From NCBI GenBank assembly GCA_004380135.1, contig QXCR01000163.1, positions 1 to 64,000 of the forward strand: DNA of 64,000 nt, given 5' to 3'. Positions 55,754-64,000 of the stretch are shown piece by piece. The notes beneath the pieces are model-generated. The model ran no database searches. It saw nothing but the letters and a program-made list of their open reading frames with translations, and was not told the DNA's origin. Both the position numbers and the translations under genes were made by a program. The stretch's first letter is position 1; each line of letters begins with the position of its first letter. Source of the DNA: Stemphylium vesicarium (Eukaryota; Ascomycota; Dothideomycetes; Pleosporales; Pleosporaceae).

Positions 55754-56842
55754 CTACCCCTCCACAGCCTCCTCCCCCCTACAAATCCCACACTCCCTAT
55801 ACAAAAGAGCACAAAACTCTCTAACCGTAACATCCCTCCCACCATCCCTCCCCACACTATGCCCCTTACCACAATACCAAATCCACTCCTCCTCCCCCTT
55901 ACCATCCCTCCCACTCTCCAGAAAGTTCTCCCCGGGACTCCACGTATCCAGTGAAAACGTAATCCGCGTCAGCCTTGGTCCCACAGGTACAGTATCAGAG
56001 TATCTCGTCCCCAACATCTTGAGACTCTGCGAGGCGTGGAACCAGATCCAAAGCGGGTTCCACAGCGGGTCGCCGAGGGCTTTTGCGTCGAGGGTGAAAG
56101 ATTGGATCGAGGACATGTAGCGCAGTTGCTGGCGCATAGCGCGGCCGAGCGTCCAGGTCGAGGATGTCATGCTGCGCGGGTCGGTGACGCCGAGCATGAA
56201 GGAGGTTGTTGTTAGGGAGAGGGTGCATTGTGTGATCTTTGAGAGGGTGAGGGGGGAGATTGTCCATATTGTTGGGGAGGAGGAGGAGGAGGAGAAGGGC
56301 GGGGATGGAGTGGTGGCGCTGAATGTGGATGTGGGTATGGATGTGGGGGAAGGTGTTGGAGCAGCAACGGGTTTGTAAGTTTGAGGGGAGACGCTGAAAT
56401 GGAAAGTCCGTCGTTTACACAGCATGTCCATGTACTCGGCGTAGACTTGCTTGCTAGCGAGGAAGATCCATTTACTCCCACCTCGAGCCTTTGCTGCGCT
56501 CGACGTGGAAGACGTCGACAAAGTCCATTGCCCAGGGCTGATCCAACCAAGGGCCGACTGCTGGTACGTTGGTGGTGCTGGGGCTGGATATACAGGATCG
56601 TCGAGAAAGTGCTCGTACACCATATCTCGCAGTTCCTGCGGCAGCTCCAGGAATGGAAAGGGTTTCTGCGCCCGTTGCTGCGTCCGGCGGTACTGCTCGA
56701 TGCTAACGAAGAGCAAGAGCGGTAGTAACACAGCTGCCAATGTAGCCCAACTCCTAACCCACAGCCCAGCAGCGATTTCGTCTGACGGTGAAGTCTTCCA
56801 CCATGATGCCAAGCCATCTGACCTCATCCTCGTGGATACCAT
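55754..56842 (-). CDS. Membrane-anchored F-box-like hypothetical protein
   Basis: Single exon, 362 residues. One hydrophobic segment (about 27-48) is followed by FPFLELPQELRDMVYEHFLDD, the short F-box-like motif very common in dothideomycete proteins. A conserved-looking WIFLASKQVYAEYMDMLCKRRTFHF comes next, as in that family. A Ser/Pro/Thr-rich linker precedes the C-terminal half. No catalytic motif. A substrate-adaptor role is a guess; the membrane anchor would place it at an internal membrane. Confidence 0.75.
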   Translation of the reverse strand: MVSTRMRSDGLASWWKTSPSDEIAAGLWVRSWATLAAVLLPLLLFVSIEQYRRTQQRAQKPFPFLELPQELRDMVYEHFLDDPVYPAPAPPTYQQSALGWISPGQWTLSTSSTSSAAKARGGSKWIFLASKQVYAEYMDMLCKRRTFHFSVSPQTYKPVAAPTPSPTSIPTSTFSATTPSPPFSSSSSSPTIWTISPLTLSKITQCTLSLTTTSFMLGVTDPRSMTSSTWTLGRAMRQQLRYMSSIQSFTLDAKALGDPLWNPLWIWFHASQSLKMLGTRYSDTVPVGPRLTRITFSLDTWSPGENFLESGRDGKGEEEWIWYCGKGHSVGRDGGRDVTVREFCALLYRECGICRGEEAVEG

Positions 56843-57783
56843 CTTGGAGACTCCTTAGTAGTGTGTGGGACGATGGTATCCCTAGCGTGCCAGTTCGCAC
56901 TAGCGCAAACCGCCCGATGTGCGAACAAAACCGTGAGACGAACGAAGCAGGCCCGTCTTTTTCCCCCACTGGATTTCACCACGTTCACAAACTACCGCGA
57001 CACTCCTGAAACAAAGGCGGCCCTGGCCCTACGTCCTCGTAACCCGGAAATTCTCAGCTGCCGAGTTGCGGGCTCGTTTTTCGGTCCGATGGAAGATGAT
57101 CCAGGAATGCCTTGATTCGGGTTGGGTTCGGCGGTTGCAATGCAACGTCGCGAAAGGAGGGATCGCCACAGATTCGCTACGTCGTTGCGCCGAAAAGTTA
57201 TTGAAATGTAGCTGTGCGCAGTTTTGTTTGAAATGCACCGCGATGGCCGGCGTTAGTTGGGGTAGTATCGTGGAAGAAGAAGAATGGCGCGAGGTGTGTA
57301 AGCTGATGTCTATCAATACTGGTGCCTGGCGAATACGGATGCGATGAGGCAGGCTGAAACTGAAACGGGGGGTGGGTGGCTAAACGCCGCAGTTGGGGCG
57401 CGTGGTAGCCACTCCAGCTCAGCCACAATGGATATTTCCGGGCAAGAGTGGCACGGCCCCAAGGCTATTCTCGTTGGGGATCTACAGTTTCGAGAGCGGG
57501 ATTTTGCGCGAATACGGGGGTTGGCTTTGGTTGTGAAGGTTGCGATGGGCACATGGGGTGATTTTGAGGCAATTGCACAAATGTGGTCGAGTGTGAATTT
57601 GTGTTGATTCCCGTCTTGCATTGTGACAGATTATGACCATCTAAGAGCTACATACATTGATGAGACGACGAAAGCGAATCGCATGAGCGAACGTGCTCGG
57701 CTTTAGGTGAATTCGGTATATTTTGTTCATCAACACAGCGCTCAACTAGGCTTCGAATCCTCAAACCTTGCGAATGACCACCG
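56843..57783. other. Intergenic, 941 bp
   Basis: No supported gene. Confidence 0.5.
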
Positions 57784-59194
57784 TCATCTTGACTCCACAG
57801 ACATCATATCACTCGCCGACGCACGGAAAGCTCTCGCGACATCCTGGATAGCCTGTCCAAATCCATCGGAGCATTCCATTTCGATGCGCTCAAGACCCCG
57901 GAAGCGTTCCCCGTGAAATACCCAGAGTCGCTCAAACTCGTCTAAAACCATTGTCCTTGGTCTATCAGCTTCGTGAGCTGTCTGGTTCGCTTGATCTGGA
58001 TACGCGACGACGAGAGATTGGACGTCTGAAGGAAGCAGGTTGAAGGCGCCTGTGTCATCTGAGTCATGGGCGTTGACGACATCACTCGAATGATGCTCTG
58101 AAAGCTAAACCTTATGCATCCGAATGGGTTTGCGTGATGAAGGCTTTTGACATCCGCGTGCGTACGATGTGAATTGGACGTGACGACCCCCGAAAAACAG
58201 GGTTAGAGCTTAAGGGACGGTGCAAGCTTCGGTATATCGTAATTGACAAGAGTGTCGAACAGGCTTGATGTATTGCCCTCAGAGCCTATGCCCCAATCTC
58301 CATCGCGTTTAGACTATGGCCGGCGGCCATGTGATTCAAGGTTCAAGCGCTCAAGGTTCGGGAAACGGTCAAGTAGATGTTGGTGTAACCACACGTCAGG
58401 GGCCTCGCCTCTGTAATTTTCGGGGGTCAAGGATGTGATATTGGAGATGACGTAGTTCTTGTCGTACCATAAAGGGTGCTCATTAGACCATAAAGCTACC
58501 ACGGAATTGCTTACGACAAGCCTCCGGAGACTGGTCAGAGACATCAGGAACGCCATGTCCTAGGTGAAGAGATTCTAGATTAGCCAGGCCGGCGATCGAT
58601 TCGAGCGCATCCTGGCGGAATAGCAGACGTTCGCTTAAAATACCTGGCGCATCCAGAATCTTATCATCCGTGTAAATCTCGAGGTTTGACGGAGTTATCG
58701 ACAAAGCTCGTAGCCGAGGTAGTCGAGTCAAGAGCTCGGCAGCGAGCATGTCTTCGTCGACGTTGACGACCATCTCAGTCGGAGCCATGAAGAACGAGGG
58801 GTTCGAAAACGGGGTGTAGTACCTGATCATTTCGGGAACTGACCACCACTCGAGACTTGACTTTCGATGCCAAATATGGCATCTGGGAGATGGTCCAGAG
58901 AAATCGTGCAATTTTAGACTCGGTGATCGTGGATGGGTTTTCGAGATGATGACCCATGTCCAGAAGATAGTCACATTCCTTCAGATGAACGACCTGGTAG
59001 AGGACATGCTGCGCTACTTCGCAGAAGCGCTTGGACACACAGGCGAGTGCACACAGGTCGGTGTCCGAGTGGCAGTTCTCAGGAATTTGAATGAGGGTTT
59101 CGTTGGCGCATTCGTAGATGAAGCAACGACGAGATACCGGCATGGTTCGGTTCTGGATCGTAGTGTCGTTCGGGGTGGGTTTCAGCGAATCCAT
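57784..59194 (-). CDS. F-box/LRR-like protein, several introns, structure incomplete
   Basis: Coding segments run from MDSLKPTPNDT (59194) through IPENCHSDTDLCALACVSKRFCEVAQHVLYQVVHL, an F-box-like start. Leucine-rich pieces follow (LLTRLPRLRALSITPSN, LANLESLHLGHG, FPNLERLNLESHG), and a last exon ending at 57784 begins near AFNLLPSDVQSLVVAYPD and closes ASDMMSVESR. One intron (about 58857-58809, GT...TGAG) joins the first two parts in phase. The joins near 58550 and between about 58315 and 58050 are unresolved, and frame changes there could be introns or damage. The likely role is that of an SCF adaptor or unknown scaffold. Confidence 0.6.
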
Positions 59195-59853
59195 GGCGGT
59201 CAAGTCGATTCCTGTTCGAGTGGTGTGTTTGAAAAGAAAAGTCGAAGGATTTACGCGACTGTTTATATAGGATGAAGCACGCACTCTGACCTTTCACAGA
59301 GAGTACTAACCCAGTTCAGGTGAAGGGAAGGGTGGAAACGCATGCACGGGACCACCATGCCCTGACATACTCGGTGCTTTCACAGCCCAAGTTGGGTGAA
59401 AGTGTTCAGGTTGTGACTTGTCGAAAAGTCATGGCGAGCTGGATATCCATAATAAGAATGATATATCGAAGCAAATGAAGTGACTGCTATTCGTATGTTA
59501 GTTGTAGTCTTCAATCGCCAAACCAGTCTGCCTGCACTTAGCATCATAGCAAGTTGAAGCACTCCAGTTGTCACAGTAAATCTGACGTTGGTTGATTTTT
59601 CATTTGCGATGTTCGGCCGTAGTGATGCCAGGGCAAGCATGCCCAGTATGTTGATATAGCTGCGGAGCGCATCACAGTGTCGCAGTTTGTAACCGCATCC
59701 TTTGTGTAGTCGTCTCGCGTATTCCTCGTGGGTATCGTATTGGACTGTTTGCCCTTTTCAACGTCCCTAGTCCACGCCCTTCACCTGCTCCTTGTTCCTC
59801 AGCTGCACCTTGAGGATATCGTCTCCTGTGCGCAATTACTACTGCATTTGCTC
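59195..59853. other. Intergenic, 659 bp
   Basis: No gene seen; it contains the promoter of the F-box/LRR-like gene and the LSm7 3' end. Confidence 0.5.
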
Positions 59854-60367
59854 TCACTCCTCCTCTTGCATAAAGGGGTTGGGGATCTCTTCGCTTCCGT
59901 CGACGGGCGAGATGACTACGAGGAGTGTGCCGCGCGCGACGATGAGACCAAGTTTGCGGTATCGGATGTTGCCGTCCTCATCTGGATAATTTAGAAAGCG
60001 CCAAGGGCAAGTGTGGCTGGTGGCATACCTGTCAGAGCCTCCTTGACTTCATCGAGGACAAGGTTCATGAGCTGGTCGTATCCCTTCAATGTGCCAATAA
60101 CTGCGGGGAAGTTAGTCTCGTCCGCCCTTTCCTCATACACTCTGAGGCAGGCTGGTAATGCGCTGCCAATATTTTCTTACCTTCTCTTCCTCCGCTGAAT
60201 TTGACTGTGATTTGCTTGTCCATGTACTTGCTCAGGTCGAGAATATTCTCCTTCTTTGGCCGCTCAGTCTGCCCGCCAGCCTGTGCTCCCCCGCGACCAC
60301 CGCCTCTTCCACCACGGTCGCCTCCTCGTCCACCGCCTCGGCCCCGGAATGCGCCTCGCTCAGACAT
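59854..60367 (-). CDS. LSM7: U6 snRNA-associated Sm-like protein LSm7
   Basis: Exons 60367-60181, 60100-60029 and 59981-59854 give 128 residues. A roughly 30-residue Arg-Gly-Gly leader (RGRGGGRGGDRGG) precedes KENILDLSKYMDKQITVKFSGGREVIGTLKGYDQLMNLVLDEV, the Sm1 motif. LGLIVARGTLLVVISPVDGSEEI forms Sm2. LSm7 is part of the LSm2-8 ring on U6 snRNA and the LSm1-7 ring in mRNA decay. Three exons with 47- and 80-nt introns are consistent with the family. The RGG leader is longer than in yeast and could add RNA binding or arginine methylation. Confidence 0.94.
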
Positions 60368-61333
60368 TGTGTTAGCGTTGGTAGAAAATAACGCGTTTTG
60401 GCGATACTGAAGCTGCCGGTGACGTGCAGCTCGGAACTCCAGTAAAAGTTGGTGGTCTGTGCCATTCCCGTACATGTCCCGCCATGTCACGTGCTGGCTG
60501 ACAGGGGGAGGAAGAGGTCATCTCCGCCCTCGCATCCAGACCTCTCCGCCATGGGCCGTCCAGCCCTAGGCTTATTGACGACGCGTGGGCCCTGCGGTAT
60601 TTTCGTCACCTCTCCAGTAGAGTACGACGCCATACCAGGTCTCCGGCTGCCGTCGCGCACTCTCATAGGACACGGTGCAGGGCGTCGCACACTTCAGCCG
60701 CTGGCCTGGTCAAGAAGTTGGTTAATCGCTCAGTTTCAGGCTGTCTCACGGCGACCGTCTGGCTGCTCATGCCTCAGTCTGGCTGCTCATGACCTCTCTC
60801 TGTCTCTCTGTCTCTCTATATCTCCGTGGCCTCTTCTCTGGCGTCTCCCGGACAGGTCGGCACAATCTGAATCACCTACGATGCGCATCTCATCACAGGG
60901 CCGCGCCCGGGCCATGATTTGCTGCAGGCGGCATATGATTGGCTAGGAGCTCCGCTCTGCAAAGGTCTTGCTTATTTCCGGTGCGATACGTGCGTCTATG
61001 CCCTAGTCCGCGCCCACCGCCCACCCTTCTGCTTCTTCCGTGCAGCGTCTCGGGCTCCCTCAGCCACCGACCGGCCGTTTAGCTCTTTCGCCCTCACCTT
61101 CCTGTTCTCTTTGTAATCTTCCAGTACCCCAACAAGTACCTGGCTATCGGTGCGAAATGTCTCTCTGCCTGTAGTCTGTGGCTTTCGCTTCCGAATGCGA
61201 ATTGCCTATTCTTGCGCCGTGCTAGTTGAGTTGGCTGCTCGCTAGCGTCCGCTGTTCCGCCCTCGAAACTGCCCTCTGCTCATTCCGCCCACGTAGTAAT
61301 AAACTACCTCGGATTCCTCCCCCAAGTCCGACC
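60368..61333. promoter_or_regulatory. Divergent promoter, LSm7 / Zn2Cys6 regulator, long leader
   Basis: 966 bp between start codons. A 14-bp word, TCTGGCTGCTCATG, is repeated at 60758-60771 and 60778-60791 (20-bp period), followed by a CT-rich tract (about 60792-60825). The right side is a CT-rich 5' UTR-like stretch. No further gene. Confidence 0.5.
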
Positions 61334-63339
61334 ATGGCAAACGTCGAATCTCACACGCCGGCAGAGCGTGCCATGCCTTCACATCCACCCGCGCATCATG
61401 CTCCGCCACTGCCCAGCGACCTCAAACGTAAGCGCAGTCCCTCACACGAGATTCACCTGCCATCGGCGCCACTACCCAAAACCGCCAAGCACAACCATCT
61501 GCAGATCAACTACCTGGCACGACACTTGGAGAATGACCTGCCACTGATTACCAACGATGACACCCTGCCAAACATCCTTTCGCTGCTTAGCGACTACCAG
61601 GGCGTGCTCGACCGCCATGAGAGCATGGCCTGCAACCTAGGCGCAAGGCCGCTGGGACCCATCCTGATCAAGCGATTTGAAAGACTATTCGATGGACCTC
61701 CGCGCGTGCTGAAGAGCCATGGGAAAGATGGGACGACTGTAACATGGCTGGACGTGGTCGAATTCGCGCGCAACAAACCGGAGCAGTTCCAGTTGGATCA
61801 GATGAGCGAAGGGGTGAGGGTCTGCCAGTTCTACACCAAGCAATGTCGGGTTCAGATTTCAGAAGAGGACTTTGTCTTGATCTCTTCCGGTATACCCCAG
61901 AAGATGATTCCTCCACAGCCCATCATCGAGGACGAGGAGAAGGAGTTGGGGACCATGGAGATTTTGGAAAAGAACCTGAGTCAGATATGCTCATTGGCCG
62001 ATCAAGGTGGGTGCAATTGTCGAATAGTTCGGGTATCTTGTGACTAACGATTGCAGTCGCCGCTCGCACCAGGCAGCTCAACCACAGGCTCAAGGGACGG
62101 AAACAAGCAATCCTCGATCGACGAGCGTCCGCGAGCCCAGCACCCCAAATCGCCCGTCCCACCAGCCCCTCCAATGTCGCCCTTATGAATGGCGGCAGTG
62201 CAAGCGTCTCCACCTCAGGACATAACCAGGCGCATGCTCCAGCACACAGTCAACCTTCGCAGACGTCGCCTGGAGGTGGTGGATTCGTAGCCGTCAATGC
62301 GCGTCCGCATCACGAATCCAATGGCCATGGCCATGGCCATAGTCACAGTCATGGTCATGGTCACGGTCACAGCCGCGGTCACGGCACGTCCTCGTCTACC
62401 CGACACGATCTGTTGGCCAAATTCCATACAGTGAGCGATCGGCGCACGTCATCCCAGCCTCCCAGCACTACTCCCGAGGTGCGGAGACCGTCTATGGGTA
62501 GCCATACGGCATCCCACCCCTCTACGTCCTCGATTCCCGCCAGAGCTCTTCCAAAGCCGACCGAAAGCCCTCAGATTCCCCAGCAACAAATTGCAAGACC
62601 ATCGCACCCGCTGAATGAGTCTGAACTACACTCCATGATGAATTCGCCAGTACCAATACCGAACACGCCCTCAAACCTCCTTCCAGCAGCGAGCCAACGT
62701 GCTAGCCAGCAGCCCGAAAAAGACGATGGAGGCCCCTTCAAAGTAGAAATGGTGCACAGGATGGAGAGTTTGGCCAAGGGTGAACGCATCATCCCACCCT
62801 GCGACCGCTGCAGACGACTCCACATGGACTGTCTGAAGAACCTCACAGCATGTATGGGCTGCACAAAGAAACACGCAAAGTGCTCCTGGAAAGAGGTGCG
62901 CGAGGGCGAGCTTCGTGGAGGCTACACCTATCCACCTGGAACTATCAGCAACGGTCAAAGCGAAACGAGTGACCACGAAAGCGGCGACCGCGCAAGCACG
63001 GCGAGTCCATCTGCTATGCTTAGCCCGTCGCATCATGGGCTTACGCCATCACACGTCCCACACAGCAATGGTCAGCATACTCCCCAGCACACGCCACAGC
63101 ATCAAGCATCCGGCCATCAACACTCGGAACCTCATCCGCAGCCAGCACAGCAACACGACGCCCCACACGACGCGCGGTTATCTTCGTCTCGGAACACGCC
63201 GCCAGAACGGGAGCGCGAACGCAATGTGGAGGTGCAGCTTCAGGAGGCCGCGCAATCAAGCCTCGCGCATGCGAATGCAAGGCTATCCGGATCAGACGGC
63301 AAGACCGCAGACTACCCGAATCAGACCATGGTCGCTTAA
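61334..63339 (+). CDS. Zn2Cys6 regulator with conserved N-terminal domain
   Basis: Exons 61334-62006 and 62057-63339 give 651 residues. A conserved N-terminal part (about 50-225: LQINYLARHLENDLPLI, LLSDYQGVLDRHESMA, LGPILIKRFERLFDGPP) is followed by a disordered region with a His-Gly-Ser repeat (about 312-334). A C-x2-C-x6-C-x6-C-x2-C-x6-C zinc cluster lies at 473-500 (CDRCRRLHMDC, then CMGCTKKHAKC), and a long Ser/His/Gln-rich tail follows. In most fungal Zn2Cys6 proteins the cluster is near the N-terminus, so its central position is notable. There is no fungal-specific (middle homology) domain. The 50-nt intron has a CTAAC branch. A nuclear regulator is inferred; targets unknown. Confidence 0.85.
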
Positions 63340-63703
63340 GGAAATATCGACCCACTGGTCCATTATACCCGGAACACCAAAGTTTTGCTTTACGAAGAAA
63401 GAAGAGGTGGGACACAAATGCAATCACGCATATACACACTAAGTATCGGGGCATTGGTGGAGATGAAAAAGGGGAGGGGGGATTGGGCTTACGTTTCCTG
63501 TGCATTTGTTTATGATACCAATTTTGTTCACTTTTGATGGTTCTTCGGAGGTTGGGTTTCGGATCTTGAAATGTTGTTTGTCCCATGTCTCTTCTCCGCG
63601 AGGTCTTGACAAGCAAGTTTTTTCCCATCTCGAATTGAATCATGCTGTTGACAACTCGCCATCTCTTTCTCCCTTAGGTATCCCCAGACCTCAATCACCC
63701 CCC
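63340..63703. other. Convergent spacer, 364 bp
   Basis: 3' ends of the zinc-cluster gene and of the cupin gene; no further gene. Confidence 0.5.
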
Positions 63704-64000
63704 CTACTTCCCCTGCATCTCCCGCACCATCTCCTTCGCCGGCAGCGTCGCAAACCGCGCCATGACCTCCAAATTCTTCTCCTTGCTCATCTTCTCATCC
63801 GTCTTACTAATCTCCGCTAGTATCTTAAAGTAATCAATGTAAAACGCGGGCGTAAACGTATTGAAGAATTTCGCTTCTTGATCCGTGGGGTTGGAAAACG
63901 TGTGCGGTGCGCGAATCGGCACCGTCACGTAGTCGCCGACGTGCGCGTCGTGTGTTGTGCCCGAGGGGGCGTGGAACTTTGGATGGTCAGCATAGGGGTG
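63704..64000 (-). CDS. Cupin-domain protein, C-terminal part (runs off the window)
   Basis: The visible minus-strand frame reads YADHPKFHAPSGTTHDAHVGDYVTVPIRAPHTFSNPTDQEAKFF and ends KEMVREMQGK at 63704. The GDYVTVPxxAPHTFSNP pattern is the second half of a cupin metal-binding motif (G-x5-P-x4-H-x3-N). Then come an alpha-helical tail (FYIDYFKILAEISK) and a Lys/Glu-rich end, as in small fungal cupins. The start is beyond 64000, so length and introns are unknown. Confidence 0.75.
   Translation of the reverse strand, partial: HPYADHPKFHAPSGTTHDAHVGDYVTVPIRAPHTFSNPTDQEAKFFNTFTPAFYIDYFKILAEISKTDEKMSKEKNLEVMARFATLPAKEMVREMQGK

Overview
The window is nuclear DNA of a filamentous ascomycete (Pezizomycotina, most likely a dothideomycete; the class is an inference). 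The grounds are introns of about 45-80 nt with GT-AG (one GC-AG) borders and CTAAC-type branch sites, fungal-only families (Con-6, fungal rhodopsin-like membrane proteins, FSH1 hydrolases, a highly reducing PKS), and a repeat block whose TGG-to-TAG changes and TpA excess look like repeat-induced point mutation (RIP).

Layout. 1-7750 is repeat territory: a small inverted repeat near 500, two LTR-like sequences in opposite orientation (930-1785), a Ty3/gypsy pol gene with reverse transcriptase, RNase H, integrase and chromodomain traces riddled with stops (about 1820-4640), a fragment resembling DUF3435 tyrosine recombinases (6310-6748) and a likely DDE transposase tail (7140-7560). Directly beside it, 7776-25339 holds a polyketide gene cluster: cytochrome P450 (-), beta-lactamase-fold serine hydrolase/acyltransferase (+), rhodopsin-like membrane protein (+), FSH1-type serine hydrolase (+), MFS exporter (-) and a KS-AT-DH-MT-ER-KR-ACP PKS (+). 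The PKS has no releasing domain, so the FSH1 hydrolase (LovG family) is the best candidate for product release; the P450 and the beta-lactamase-like protein would tailor it and the MFS protein export it. The two divergent promoters of the cluster share a TCGG-N5-CCGA palindrome.

26178-40066 mixes housekeeping and accessory genes: an Arl3/ARFRP1 GTPase, a second rhodopsin-like membrane protein, two more P450s, a frame-broken ankyrin-type gene, a small conserved protein and a secreted CE1 esterase. 41424-64000 is mostly conserved core genome: a TMEM184/Ost-alpha-like membrane protein, ATG27, a Ser-rich protein, an MDR oxidoreductase, Con-6, a PAC4-type proteasome chaperone, a carnosine N-methyltransferase-like protein, a membrane-anchored F-box-like protein, a second F-box-like gene, LSm7, a Zn2Cys6 regulator and the end of a cupin protein. 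Intergenic spacers are long (up to 2.3 kb). No tRNA, rRNA or CRISPR array was recognised by eye.

Exon borders were set by hand from reading frame, splice signals and remembered family conservation; none has transcript support.
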